DNA from: Blepharisma japonicum
Taxonomy: Eukaryota > Ciliophora > Heterotrichea > Heterotrichida > Blepharismidae
Direction of reading: 5' to 3'
DNA: 64,000 nt
Assembly: GCA_949751835.1 (NCBI GenBank)
Contig: CATKHK010000137.1
Location: 1 to 64,000 of the forward strand
In this document: piece by piece, positions 12,101 through 25,266 of the stretch
Layout of the letters: each line of letters begins with the position of its first letter
How positions within the stretch are numbered: position 1 is the stretch's first letter
The notes under the pieces: generated by a model
Told to the model about the DNA's origin: nothing
Database searches by the model: none
The model's input: the letters and a program-made list of their open reading frames with translations, nothing else
Made by a program: the position numbers and the translations under genes

Positions 12101-13241
12101 GAAATGAGCAAGATATAGTAGAATTACATAGGCCTCAATTACATTCTTCAATATAACATTCAGGGTAGCATGCACTAGAGTTAACCGACATTTCTAAAGT
12201 GCAAGTATAATTAGATCCTGAAGAGCAAATGTCAAAATCCTTCGGATTATTCAAATTTAAGGTTTCAAGTTGCTGATAAAATGTATACAAAACTAAATCT
12301 CTGTTCTTGCATCTTTTTTCAGGGTTGGTGCTTATTTGATCTCATTTGCAGTCAGCTATTAAGCATTCTGACTTGCAGTTTCCATAATCTTCAGCTTTGC
12401 AGTCATTAGAGCACGCGCATGCATAATTATCATATTGGCAGTCAAAATTATTGCAGACCTCGTCACATACATCATTTCTGAGCGTTTCTAAGAAGCAGCC
12501 ACTTGCGCAATATCCACAATATCCTTCATCAAAATTACAAGCTTTATTATTGCAAGCTTGATCGCATACTTGATTTTCTAATAATGAATCAGGACACCCA
12601 GGAGCACAATCGCAGTCATTTCCATCAAAATTGCATTCCTCCAAATAGCAAGCTTCATCACATATGGAATTATTAACCATCCAGGTATTACAATTAGGAG
12701 CACAAGTAGAATTTAAACAATCAAAATTATCAAATTTACATTCTGAGTTATCACATTCTTTATTGCATGTCCCATCTCCTCATATGGTAGAATTGCATCC
12801 AAGCGCTGAGCAGTCTTCACACAATCAAGGACGATAAAAGCATGAAGTTGAGTTGCAGTCTTGATCACAAAGAGTTTGAGTTCATAAAAAATAATCGCCT
12901 GAATATTAAATACATGATGGAGCGCAATAGTCACATAATCCGAAATTGAATCCGCAAATTTGAGAATAGCATGGAGAAGAGCAATCTTGGATAGCAAAGG
13001 AAATCGGCCACATTAATGATGCGCATTCCTCATAGCAGTCTGATTTTTGGCTATCATCAAAGTTTTGAAAAATACTTCCTGAGTCAAAATTGCAATAAGG
13101 ACTCATGCATTGTATGTCACAATTGCCATCACCTTGCTGCTTAGAAATTACAATCACTGGAGGGCATTCATGCAAATTACATGCAATATCTGCGCCAAGA
13201 GCAAGAGCCTGAATCATAAGGAATAATGATAAATAAATCAT
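6132..13241 (-). CDS. Gene 1: LNR / Pmp-like beta-helix / multi-pass membrane protein, subfamily A, about 2,359 aa
   Basis: One open frame from ATG at 13241 to TAA at 6132-6134 once TGA is Trp and two 15-nt introns (13137-13151, 12899-12913) are removed. Residues 1-17 form a hydrophobic signal peptide. About 30-290 are LNR-type Cys modules (I-C-D-E-A-C...C-N-F-D-G-N-D-C). About 505-1655 are parallel beta-helix coils with recurring GGAI and FxxN motifs. About 1820-1860 hold a GCC2/GCC3-like knot (C-E-V-C-P-E-G-F-Y). About 1925-2290 hold 8-9 hydrophobic segments, including the TRP-like block Y-G-F-L-F-N-G then F-Y-W-E-F. A charged tail of about 70 residues follows. Predicted: surface receptor or channel-like protein with an extracellular helix. 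The function is unknown. It matches gene 4 along its whole length and is the only minus-strand member. Confidence 0.88.
12899..12913 (-). other. 15-nt intron 2 of gene 1
   Basis: Minus-strand sequence GTATTTAATATTCAG. It holds an in-frame TAA; removal joins T to GC and gives C-A-P-S-C-D-Y-F-L-W, in register with gene 4, which has a 15-nt intron at the same site. A at position 10. Confidence 0.85.
13137..13151 (-). other. 15-nt intron 1 of gene 1
   Basis: Minus-strand GTAATTTCTAAGCAG. It is in frame and has no stop, so it would be missed by a reading-frame scan. Its position matches the stop-containing introns of genes 2-5; removal yields C-P-P-V-I joined to Q-G-D-G-N-C. A at position 10. Confidence 0.8.
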
Positions 13242-13279
13242 TATAAAGTTTTAGAAAAAATCAATTTTCTATTAGACTC

Positions 13280-14690
13280 TATATGTAGTGCACCACAGTG
13301 TTCAGACATAAGAGTAATAATAATTTAGAAAGGAATCGTAAATGCGATCCTCAATGCATGATTCCATACTGCAATTATGATAGCTTACTTATTTTTGATT
13401 GGCAAGCTACTAAAGAAAGATCTGAATGCTATCAAATTTGCATTGATTTTGACAGCTGTGACCCAAAAAACCTTGAAAAATGTATATGTGACTATTCTTG
13501 CAATACTCAAAACTGTGAGTTTGATTGAGAGAAAGCTCACTATTTAAGAATTACACAAATACATCTATATTTCAAGCCAAATGGATGATCTAAAAATTTC
13601 AAACTCAAAATTTATTAATGATTTTTAGAAAATGGAGGGGAAATATATTGTACACAGTGTAATATTATTTCAATTACTGAATCTTGGTTTTTTGGTAATT
13701 TAGGAGTATACGGAGGAACAATTTTTATTACAAATGAAGCAGATCATCAAGAATCATCCCAAATTACTATTTCTTCTTCTAATTTTATGTCAAATGTAGC
13801 TAGGAATGGTGGAGCGATTTGAAAAAATAGCATTAACTTGCAAATTTTGTCATCAGCTTTATTGAAAATAAGTCTGAAGCATTGAATCAAGATAATATTC
13901 AAAATATGAAGATTGAATGGGAGGTGCATTAAAAATAATGTATTAAAGTATTTCATCTAACTCTTTTACTAATAAAATCGCAACCCATGACGGCGGAGCT
14001 ATGGATTGAGATAACTCAAAACCATATTTCATAGTAATTACTTCAAAAATAATTCAGTACTGTATGGACCTATATAGCTTTTTTTCAAACAATGATAATT
14101 TTTGAAGCTTTTTTGGCATTTATCATGCTCTCCTATATAGATAACTTTTGTGTATTATTCTTTTTATATAAAAATTTATATTATATTTGCAATTTATAAT
14201 TTATATTAATTTAATTACAATCCAAAATTGTCTGAAATTTAATAAAGCTCGCTAAAGATTTTATCTTTTATATAAAAAATTTTTGTTCTCTCGTTTTTCT
14301 CCAAATTTTTCAATGGTCATGTTTCTTTAAGGAGGAAATTACTTATTTATTTATTATTTATTCTGAAATTCAGTTTAAACTCTTTGAGCCCCATCAATTC
14401 ATAATCATTTTTTTTAATTTTTACTAACCTATACAATCATGTCTCAATGCCAATCTTCCATTCACATTAAAATTCTGAATTTAAATTATTTTTAATTTAT
14501 TGAAAATCAAGTTTTTTATTAAAAATTCACTTTAAACTATAACGAAAATAAAATTTACAAAGTAAAGCTATCACAAAGGATAGTATTAAATAATTTTGTA
14601 TCAGGCCAAAAAAATTCCTCTATCAATTTTCCTCTAGTTGATGATCTTTATCAAATAGTTACAATAGATACTATAAGCCAAGTACATATA
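13280..14690 (+). pseudogene. Beta-helix membrane protein relic, subfamily B (relic P1)
   Basis: Starts 40-50 bp from the 5' end of gene 1, head to head. About 13286-13530 is the LNR region without its signal peptide (K-C-D-P-Q-C-M-I-P-Y-C-N-Y-D), still carrying the 15-nt intron (13314-13328). It then jumps to the late helix (about 13590-14090; G-N-L-G-V-Y-G-G-T-I-F, S-S-N-F-M-S-N, GGAIW written with TGA). A faint piece at about 14570-14690 matches the L-V-D-D-L-Y-Q-I-V-T segment after the helix. Stops and frame changes are present throughout. The bases between 14090 and 14570 are AT-rich and hold nothing recognisable. Confidence 0.8.
13314..13328 (+). other. 15-nt intron fossil in relic P1
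   Basis: GTAATAATAATTTAG between A-G-A and A-A-G, the same site as in genes 2, 3 and 5. A at position 10 is kept. Confidence 0.75.
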
Positions 14691-14711
14691 TAGGAAATAA
14701 AAAATAAAACA

Positions 14712-15530
14712 ATGAAATCAGGTTCAGCACTTGCTTATGTGATAAATGAATTTATTTACGATGATACCTCTTCCTCTAAAAACCCTCATGTTTATTTCAT
14801 TTGCCCAAAATCAAACTCAAATCAGGAAAGTGGGGAAGAAACTTATTTTTCTCATTTTCAATCTCTTACTTATGCTTTGCGAGAAAAAAATATGTCATCA
14901 CAAAATGAGACTAATTAAAGAGGTGAGTCTCTGTTTTTCAAACTCGATATATGTTATCACTTTCAATATAAGCAATAAGGAGCTTATTAACGTTGGGAAT
15001 GAGACATAATTAAAATTAATGGCATAAATAAAGTTTATATATTGCATTACTTGTAGCTAGTATATAAAGTATAAAATGTAAATATACAAATTTTCAGATG
15101 ATAAAAATTTAATTTTTTCACTCCTATCTTAGATCGAATAGTGATGATAGACTCGATAAGAGAGGAATATAAGTTTTCTTTAAGTCTGAAAAATGTAAAT
15201 ATATGTTAAATTAATATTTTTATAATAATATAGGTATATATTTATATTAGATAAAGGAATTAGCTAAATAAGTGAAGTTTCAAAATTCAAATTTTACAAA
15301 AATTATTCAGGAGGAGATGGAATAATTGAAATAACAAAAATGATTAACATTAAATGAGAGAAATAAAAAAAGTCTCCAATGGCTTATTTTTATCTGAATC
15401 TGTGAACGTAAACTCAATATTTATGAAATATTATATAGAAAATCCATTAACTTATGCCAAATTCTACGTCCCTAATCCCACTGATTTGAATTGGAAATCT
15501 TATTAACATTTTTGATAAACTTAAAAAATA
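14712..15530 (+). pseudogene. Beta-helix membrane protein relic, subfamily B (relic P2)
   Basis: About 14755-14890 matches the D-T-S-S-S-K-N-P-H-V-Y-F-I-C-P linker that precedes the helix in genes 2, 3 and 5. It is followed by a gap and then by the N-Y-S-G-G / N-G-L-F-L-S-E-S / K-Y-Y-I-E-N-P-L-T-Y-A-K-F block at about 15280-15510. The middle is missing or unrecognisable and TAA/TAG codons occur in frame. It follows P1 in the same orientation and is probably the remnant of a second tandem copy. Confidence 0.75.
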
Positions 15531-16377
15531 ATAAATGATTAGACTTCTATATAAATTCCCTTATTATATATTTATACCTCCAATTATCTTTTCAAGAGTT
15601 TTAGCTTTAAAATCCCATATTTTTTTTAAAATACTAAAGATAAGAATCTAATTAATTTTATGACGAATTCATATTAAAAATTAGTTTTTTCTATTCAATA
15701 GAGCAGTAAAATAGAAGAAAATAAGCACTTTAGGTTAAAGCTTTACCGCAAATGTTAAAGATCTATTAGTTTCGAGAATCAATCTTTTAATACTTATAAT
15801 AATTTTATAATCATCTATCTAATTGCTTCCACTGAATATATACAATAAAAGATTTATTCATATTATTTGACAATTAAATTTTCATATTGCATTGAGTAAC
15901 AAAAATTAAAAAATAATCCTTTGTCAGATCATTTTAATAATATATGAAAAATGATTAGAGATTAATACAGATTTAAATTCAAAACGTCATATGTTATTAA
16001 TTATTATTTTTGAATAGTTTCTCTGCAAATTAAATTGTGAGAATTCATATATTCTAATTATTTTTAGTAGTTTTTGATAAAGGGCTATATTAATTTTGGC
16101 TCAATCTAGATATCGCATTTTATTCCCAGTTAATAAATTAAAAATCATTGAAAAATAAATTAAAATTTATTAAATAAAAATTAAAATAATATACCTCCGT
16201 AATAATATTTCAATTTTTGTTTATCAGCTACTTTGTATAAGAATAAAATATTAAAATCATAAACATTTTCATATTAATAATATTTTGCAAAATTGAACTA
16301 TAGCTAATTGTCAATATTTATTATTCAAATTTAAAACTCGCCTTTATTTAATCATAATCATTAAAAAATAATAATAA
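15531..16377. other. AT-rich spacer upstream of gene 2
   Basis: About 850 bases of very AT-rich DNA without an ORF, relic or repeat that I can name. The promoter of gene 2 must lie here. The last 20 or so bases before the ATG resemble those before gene 3. Confidence 0.5.
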
Positions 16378-19300
16378 ATGAACTATATGGTGATCTTATT
16401 AATATTTTGGCTGGCTGAGGGCATAGACCTTATATGCACTGCATTGCAGTGTCCAGACATAATAGTAATTTTTATTTAGAAAGGAAATCGCAAATGTAAT
16501 CCTGAATGCATGACTTCAGATTGTAACTACGACACTTTGCTCACTCTTGATGGACAAATTTTCAAAGAAAGTTCTGACTGCTATAAGTCTTGCATTGATT
16601 CTGATGGTTGTGACCCTGAAAACCTTGGAAATGGGATGTGTGACGATTCTTGTAATACTCAAAACTGCGGATTTGATTGAGGAGATTGCACTTGTGCTCC
16701 AGGTTGTCTGAATTCTATGCTGGGAGATGGAAATTGTGATGAAATTTGTAATAATTGAGACTGTGATCTTGATAATCATGATTGTGGAGCATGTGCTGAT
16801 GGGTGCTTTCCAAATATGCTTGGAAATGGCATATGTGATCCAGAATGCAATAATAATGACTGCTTATATGATTATAAGGACTGCCAATGTGCAGAAGGCT
16901 GCTTATGAAAAGATTATGGGACATGCAAGCCAGAATGCATGGTAGCAAACTGTAATTATGATAGATTAGCTCAATATCCAAATATTCAATGCCAAAATAT
17001 CTCTTTAGCAATTTTTTCTTCTTATCAACAAATTATTCACAAAGATTTTTTATATGTGACTAATCTTGAGGACTGTTATAAAGCTTCAAACTATGAATGC
17101 ACACTAGAAAAAGCATTCAATTTTGATTTTGAAAACTGATATGAAGAATGCAACTATCTTGAGTGCAACTATGGAAATGGTTATTGAGGCTGATATTATG
17201 AGATGTGTTTCCGCTTCTACGATGATTCCAATCATACAGGATGCTTATCTTGTCGAACAACTTTATTCGAACAGTATATTGCTTGGATAGATGGGAATTG
17301 CATGGGCAGAGAAGGATTATATTCAAGCCCATCTGTTTTTCCAGATGGATCTATGGTAGTTGTACCTCCAAATGATACTTCTTCATCTAAAAATCCTCAC
17401 GTTTATTTTATATGCCCAGATGCAAATTCAATACCTGAAAGTGGGGAAGGAACTTATTTTTTCCCTTTTAAATCTCTTACTTATGCTCTTCACAATATAA
17501 ATTATAAGTATTCAGTTATTTATTTGCTAGAGTGTGATGGGTATAACTTAACAAAATATCAAGATATTTTATCACTAACAGATATAGAAATGACTGATTC
17601 AGTTGCCTTTGCAGGGAAACATGTCAAATTTACCACACTGAATAATGCAAAAATAACCTTACAAAGAGTAGTAAATGACATTATTCCTTTTCGTTTTCAC
17701 ATTGAAAATGCTTTAAGTATTGAAATAAGTAATTTAATTTTTGATTGAAAAAATACTGTTAGCACTTGTAATGATGCCACTTACTGCGATTACTGCCCTT
17801 TTGTGATTTATAAATCAGGTGATAATAATTACAATGACAAGGGAGAAATTATGAATGATTTTCTATCATCCAGCTGATGTGATGATAATAAAGCTATTAT
17901 ATTTATGGAAATCAAATCCAGTAATTTACTATTAAAAAATGTGAGTTTTGTAAATTTTAGAACTGGCTTTAATTCTCTTTTCTCAGTAAAAAATGATACA
18001 AATGTGACTTTTTATGATGTTACTTTTGATAATATAAAGGTTAATGATAATTATGAGTCTTGGGTTATTCGATGGAATGGAACTGGATATGGAAATTTTA
18101 AATTTGAAAATGGAGTGGTAAGCAGACTTAATAATGGATATGAGCTATATGATCGTATTAATACTAAGGGGTTTTTAAGTGCCACTGGCATCAATTCAAT
18201 AGTTTTTAAAAATATTGAATTCCGAAATAATGCAGTATTTAAGCAATCTTTAAGTGGATTAAATATAGCTTCATTGGTATCTTTAATCTCATTTCAAGCT
18301 CTTTGAATTGACTCTTGCACATTTTTGTATAATTTGTGTGATCTTGGAATAATATATATTCAGCAACAGTTTAGCAACTTTCTAATAGAAATTGACGATG
18401 AGGGGATTATTATTAATTCTAAAATTAACAATATTTATATATCTAACTCCAATTTTACATCAAATTATGGCAGAATTGGTGGAGTTCTTTATGCTCTATA
18501 TGAATATGAAACCCAGAATTTTCTTATTGAGAATTCATCGTTTATTGGGAATGGAATTGAAAGTGGTTCTTTAATGCATATTGAAAGTAATTATCTAAAC
18601 GAAAATTACTTAGTAGACAGCACAGTAAATGTGACTTTATCAAATGGAAATATATCAGCAGGAAAATATTTAGCCAAATGAGTGAAGATTCAAAATTCCA
18701 ACTTTACACGAAACTATTCAGGAGGAGCTGGAATATTTGAAATTATAAGGATGGTTAACATTCAATGAGAAAAGTTGAATATTGACTCAAATGGCCTACT
18801 TTTATCTGAATCTATGACCATAAACTCTGTACTGATAAAATATTATATAGAAAATCCCTTAATTTATGCTAAATTTACTATTAAAAATCCGATTGATTTA
18901 GATTGCAAATATTTATCAACTGTATCAGACTCAACTAATCTCAATATAGAAGCAATAAATATTGAGAAAAATTACTGTAAGTATTCTTCTCCGAGTATTC
19001 TTATTTCAAATACAAATAGCATAGTAAAATCAGTTTACTTTTATGATAATAAAGGAGTTGGAAATTATGGTATTTGCTTAGTATTTCTTGGAAACTCACT
19101 TTCCACAGTAATTAATTCTGAATTTCAATCTAATGTCAACTATCATTATGGTAACCCTGGAGCTATAAGCAGCACTTCAAGCTTATTAATTCGAAATTGT
19201 ACATTTTCTAGCAATATTGGTACAATTTATTTTGGAGGGGAAAATCTAAGCATTTTATCTTCTCATTTTGATTCCAATAGTTCGCCTGGGTCAAATGGTG

Positions 19301-22300
19301 GTGCTATAACTATTTCAGTATCATTAGATAATATAGACTCTTCTATTTTTTTTATTTCAAGCACAAGTTTTACAAATAATTCCTGCTCATTTAGTGGAGG
19401 AGCTATATATATTGAAAGAACAACCTCAGAAAATTTACTTTTGACACTTCAAATAGATAAAACAGATTTTTTGAATAACCAAGCTTTAGATGGCTCTTGC
19501 ATTTATATAGATAATAATGTAGAACTTAGTTTTGATTCTTCAGTTCGTGATTGCTCTTTTCAAGAAAACATAGCGAGCTTCTCAGGCACTATTTTAGTTT
19601 ACTACCTTTATGGAATCTTAAGTTTCGACCACTGCAACTTTATAAAAAATGAAGGAATTTATAGCTCAGGGTTTAATATAGCTACAGGTGAAAATAATGA
19701 AGATTATCCTTCAAAAATAATTTTAAATTATTGTGTTTTCCAATCTAATTCTGGGAACACAACAATATCTATGGATAATATCAATATAAACTCTACATTA
19801 GAAACTTATGAATCCTTATTTGAATTTAACGTTGGCTCAATATTTTCACTTGATTATGATTACGCAGTTATAAAAAACTCAAGGATTCAGCATAATATTT
19901 CTCCTAGCTCTGGTGGAGCATTGAGTCTCAAAAACTCAGCCATTATTATATCAGAAAATACAACGTATTTAAACTGCAGCAGCAACATTAATGGCGGAGT
20001 AGCTTCCATTAGCTTGAAATCACAATTTATCTGCTATTCGTGCCTCTTTAGCATGAATTTCGCGATTTCTTCAGGAGGTGTTATTTATGCTGACTCAGAT
20101 GCTCAATTTTATATTTTTGATTCCATCATCAATAAAAACTCTTGCAAAAATAAAGGATCAGCTATATTTATGGCAAGCTCGTTAGTTAGTTCATCAATAT
20201 ATAATAGTGAAATATCTGAAAATTTCGCATATAACGAAGGAGCAATTTTTATTTTATCATCTCAAATTTCTATATTTTCATCAAGCATATTTAGAAATGC
20301 TGCTGATGGTAAAAACCCAGGACTATATATTGATGACTCAAATGCTATAATAGCTAATACAACCTTTTCAAATCAGATTGGAAATCAAGGATGCTTTATT
20401 TATATTAGCACAAGCTATGCGAATATTAATAACTCAGCTTTTTATGATGGATTTTCTACTAGCTCAGGTATTGCTATACATGCGACTTCTAGTGAAGTAG
20501 AAATTTCTTCTTCAACATTTTCTAATCTTTTTTCTAATGACGTAGGAGGATCAATTTACCTTTATGAAGAGAGTAATCTTTTTATCAATAACTCAATTTT
20601 TTTGGATTCTACCTCAACAATAGACTCATATTCAAGTTCTATTTTTGTAGAAAATACATTATTTAAGAATAATAAAAATTCAGCTATATATGGAAACCAA
20701 ATTGAAGAGTTAAAAATATCAAACTCAAAATTTATTGATGGCAGAGGGATTAATGGTGGAGCTGTTTATTGTACTCAATGCAATACAATTTTTATTTCTG
20801 ATTCTTGGTTTATTAGCAATTTAGGAATATATGGAGGGGCAGTTTATATTGCAAATGATGCAGATCATCAAGAGACTTCCAATATTACAATTTCTTCTTC
20901 TAACTTTCAGTCAAATGCAGCAAGTAATGGTGGAGCAATTTGAACAAATAACATTAATTTGCAAATTCTGTCATCAGTCTTTATCGAAAATAAGGCTGAA
21001 ACACTCTATCCAGGAAATCTCGAATATATAGAAGACGGAATTGGAGGAGCAATAAAAATAAGCTGCAAAGGCTCAAGCTTTATTTGTTATTTTAATATTT
21101 CATCAAGCACTTTTAGTAATAACAGCGCAAGCTATAATGGTGGAGCTATAAGTTGGGACGACTCAAAACCATTTTTTGGCAGCAATTACTTTGAAAACAA
21201 TTCCGCACAATATGGCCCTGATATAGCTTCATTTCCTACAATGATAATTTTTCTAAAAAATGAAACTAGACGCCTTCAAAGTAGAACCTCGTCAATAGAT
21301 AGAAGCATTTTAGTTTTGGATAATGTAGCATCCGGTCAAGCAAATAACCCTTTATTAGCTTTTGCATTAGTTGATGATCTTTATCAAATAATTACTACAG
21401 ACATTATAAGTCAAGCACATATGCAGGCACTAACAGAGGATGTAGTTATATCAGGCTCAACTGCAATTAGAGCAAATCATGGGATTTATTACTTTGATGA
21501 CTATATAGTTTCTGCAAAGCCAGGGTCTTCAACTTATATTGATATAGTTTCATCTGCAATAAATACACAAAAAATTAGTACATCAAGTGAAATTCTTTTA
21601 ATGTCATCAACTTTTTCAATCGAAGTTGATTTGCGTTTATGCAAAATAGGAGAGGCTACAGTAGGTATAATTTGCGAGATTTGTCCTGAGCATTATTATA
21701 ATGTTGATGAAACCAATACTAAGTGCTTGGGCTGTCCATCAAATGCAATTTGCTATGGGAATTTTTCAATAGTTCCAAAATCTGGCTATTGAAGAGATAA
21801 TAATTTCACAGATAAATTTTGGAAATGCCCTTATCCACCAGCTTGCTTAGGTTCTCCTGATATTTCTAATTTATCTTTGACTGGGATTTGTGATAAAGGT
21901 TATGAAAGTAATATGTGCCATTCGTGTGAATATGGCTATTCAAGATTATATAGAAATGAGTGCCAAATATGCCCTAACTATATCATTAATATATTTAGAT
22001 TCATTGGAATTTCTGCTTTATTAATTTTTATCACAATTGTGATCTTGAAAGCATCAAGAGCATCTTTGTATAGGTCAAACTCTTTGCCATCAATATATAT
22101 AAAAATATTTTTGAATTATTTGCAGATTGTAATCATTATTGCGACATTTAATTTAAATTGACCATTTGAAGCAATTGAATTCTTCTATATCTATACATCT
22201 CTAGACTATATTGGAGGGCAGCTATTTTCATTTGATTGCTTTTTACAATCATCACACTCTAAAAGCAGTATTTATTATATAAAAATTTTTATAGCAAGCC

Positions 22301-23292
22301 TAATTCCTTTTGTGATAAGTTTAGTTTGCTTTATGCTATGAATTTTAGTTTACATGATTAAAAAGAAAAGTATTAAAGAAATGAAAAATGATATTATATC
22401 AACATCTGTGGTTTTGCTATTTTTATTACATCCAAGTATTATAGATATAATGTTTAATACTTTTAGCTGCAGAGAAATTAACTCTGGAGAATACTGACTT
22501 ATGGTAGATTTAGGAATCAGATGTTGGGATCATGACCATCTATTTTATGCATTTTTACTTGTTTTGCCTACAATAGTTATATGAGTTGCTGTAATACCTT
22601 TGCTTTGCCTTGTAAACTTGATAAAAAATAGAAATTATTTAGGAGAAATATGGATGAAGAAGAGATATGGGTTTCTCTACAATGGATATAGACTAAAATA
22701 TTATTATTGGGAATTTATTATTTTATTCTATAAAGTCATCTTAATTGGATGCTCTGCATTTTTATCAAATATTTCAGCAAATATTCAAGCTCTTACAGCC
22801 ACTCTTTTCTTTGTAATATTTTTATATCTTCATTCCAGAAGTGAGCCGTTCAACGAAATATTTTTTAATAATGCTGAAACTTTCTCCAGATTAGACTCAT
22901 TAATAACAATTTTGGCAGGTCTTTGCTTTTTAACTAATGGCTTGGGTACTTCTGCTGAATATATTTTAGTCGTTCTCTTAATATTTGTCAACACATTATT
23001 TATTGCTTACATTTTAGTTAAGTTTTTATTGCAATTTGCAATAATAGGCTTCATAATTAGAAGGATATGAAGAATTTTCAATTCAAGGGGAAAATATACT
23101 GTCGAGGTTGTTCCTGTTGATGAGAATGGGCTAGATCAGAGCTGCAAAGAAATTCATAAAGATAGCGAAAAATTAGGGACCACAATGATCCTTACTGCTA
23201 ACACAAAAATTGAAATAGTTCTTAAGGATGATTTAAGCAATTCTGTAGAAAATGACCCTTCTGCTTCATTGAATATTATATCTACCTTATAA
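16378..23292 (+). CDS. Gene 2: LNR / Pmp-like beta-helix / multi-pass membrane protein, subfamily B, about 2,299 aa
   Basis: ATG 16378, TAA 23290-23292; one 15-nt intron (16465-16479) after codon 29. Roughly 18 in-frame TGA codons fall at positions that are Trp in paralogues. Residues 1-19 are a signal peptide. About 30-190 are LNR modules (G-I-C-D-P-E-C-N-N-N-D-C-L-Y-D-Y-K-D-C). About 450-1615 are beta-helix coils (GGAI, FxxN, S-x-F-x-x-N). About 1750-1795 hold a Cys knot (C-E-I-C-P-E-H-Y-Y). About 1865-2220 hold 8-9 membrane segments with the R-Y-G-F-L-Y-N-G-Y / Y-Y-W-E-F-I-I-L-F block. The cytoplasmic tail is about 75 residues. No disabling change was found. Its 3' flank is nearly the same as that of gene 5, showing a recent duplication that includes flanking DNA. 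Confidence 0.9.
16465..16479 (+). other. 15-nt intron of gene 2
   Basis: GTAATTTTTATTTAG, phase 0, after codon 29. It contains an in-frame TAG; removal joins P-D-I-I to K-G-N-R-K-C. A at position 10. Confidence 0.88.
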
Positions 23293-23379
23293 CGATATTT
23301 AAAGATTTAATTATATCATTATTTCTTATTATTTTAATCAAAAACAATTTTGTATTAAATATATTCTATAATTTTGTCG

Positions 23380-24285
23380 GACTTCTTTGTCTTAGATTTT
23401 GAATGCTTGTATATAAGATTAAAAAGAAACTAACAAAAGAAATGAAAGATGATTTTATATCAAAATTTGCAGTTTTGCTATTTCTAACCCATCCAAGTAT
23501 TATAGGCATGATGTTTAATACTTTTAGCGGTAAATAAATAAATTCTGGAGAATATTGGCTTTATGTAGATTTAAGAATTAGATGCTGGGATTGTGATCAT
23601 CTTTTTTATGCATTTTTACTTAGATGAAATATGGATGAAAAGAGATATGGATTTCTCTATAATGGATATAAGGTTAAACATTATTATTGAGAGTACGCTA
23701 TTTTATTCTATAAAGTTATTTTAATTGGCTGCTCAGCATTTTTATTAAGCCTTTCAGCAAGTTTTCAAGCTCTTACTGCAGCTCTTTTCTTTGTGCTATT
23801 TCTCTATCTCCAGTCAAGAAACAAGCCATTTAATGAAATATTGTTTAATAAGGCTGAAACTTTTACAAGATTAGTCTCATTAATAACAATTTTAACTGGT
23901 CTTTGTTTTTTAACAAGCGATTTGGATAATGCAGTTACATATATTTTACTTATTCTGCTACTATTTATTAACAATTTATTTATAGTCTACGTTTTATTTA
24001 AGTTTTTCTTACAATTTGCAATAATAGACCGCATAATTATGGGGACATGGAACGAATTCTATTGAAAAAGAAAAAACTATGCCATTGAGGTTGCTCCAGC
24101 TAATTGTAATGAGCTAGATCAGAACTGCAAAGAGATTCATAAAGAAAGCAGAAAAAAATTCAAACACAAATATGCTTTCTGAAAACACAAAAATTGGAAT
24201 AGAGTTTAAGATGGATTTAAGCAATTCAGTAGAAATAGATCCTTTTTGCTCAATGAGCAGCATATTTGCTCCATGCTCATTTTAA
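23380..24285 (+). pseudogene. C-terminal membrane-domain relic, closest to gene 3
   Basis: A truncated second copy of the membrane domain lies directly after gene 2. It starts in membrane segment 3 (about 23380), runs to F-Y-A-F-L-L (about 23625), lacks roughly 55 residues including the next membrane segment, and resumes at E-I-W-M-K (about 23627-23640) with a frame change and a TAA inside the F-S-G-K-E-I equivalent. About 23793-24065 is open. The tail S-E-N-T-K-I-G-I-E-F and D-P-F-C-S-M-S-S-I-F-A resembles the gene 3 tail rather than that of gene 2. Confidence 0.85.
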
Positions 24286-25266
24286 GAATTGTATAAAATA
24301 ATTTCATTTCTCCTATTTCATTAAAATTTTTATTGACTTTTTAAACCTTATAAACTTCAAAACTTTTGATTTCAAAGAACATATTCTTGAATTCAATATT
24401 TGAGTATACCTAAAACCCTGATAATTTTTAAACTTTAATATTTTCAATTTTATAATATTTATATATCTACTTATTTGAACTTTATGATGCTTTTGAATAA
24501 AATAATTGTCATATTTTTTTGGTTTTTTATCTTTAGTTATGATATATAAATATAAATAAATATATAAATTTCTTGCATCAATTAATAGCCTTTTACTTGG
24601 CTTAAAACTATTTTAAAATTAGCTACTTATAAAATTAATAAAAAGTTTTTATCCTAAAATTATATAAAATCTTAGCTTAAACCTTTGAGTTTTAGAACAA
24701 CGAAAACAATTTAAAACGAACGTTAATTTTTACAATTTTAAAATTAATATATCTACAGTATTAAATGGATTTGCTAAATGTAATTTGAATTCACAACAAA
24801 AATAGGTTAAGCAATCTCTAGCTAAGTTTAAAATTTCAGAAAATCCGAATCTAAAATCTAGTCGAGATATATATTAAAACACAATAATTGAGAAAATTGG
24901 CTTATTTTAGTAATTAATAAATTTTAAGATGCTAATAAATTTTAAATCTAAAATTATAAATTTAATTAATAAGATAATTTTTTATGCTTTTAAGTAGCAT
25001 CGCTACATATTAATTTGGAAAAATCAATATAATGGAATTTTTTATCAGTGAATAGTTATAAACAAATATTTTATTAACTCTGCTTGCTTAATTAATAGTC
25101 AAAATATTATTTAAGGGTTAAAAATAGATTTGTTTATCAAAAATAAAATCAGCATATTAACTCTTTAAGTAAAATCAATTTGTTTTGCCTTAACTAATTT
25201 AAATTTTAAGAAAATAAACCTTCACCTTTATTTTTAATTCCACACAATAAAAAAATTTATAAATAA
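24286..25266. other. AT-rich spacer upstream of gene 3
   Basis: About 980 bases, extremely AT-rich, many TAA/TAG in all frames. I see no gene, relic or ordered repeat. The final stretch before the ATG resembles the 5' flank of gene 2. Confidence 0.5.

Noticed and set aside
6132-13241. Seven or more separate small genes on the minus strand, each ending in TGA
   Set aside because: All pieces except one shadow frame share a single frame; TGA positions are Trp in paralogues and the only real stop is inside a 15-nt intron.
16516-17011. Minus-strand ORFs over the LNR regions (also 25964-26161, 33172-33369, 40662-41015)
   Set aside because: They recur only because the LNR codons of paralogues are alike; composition is Ile/Ser/His-rich, without a start context or conserved protein features.
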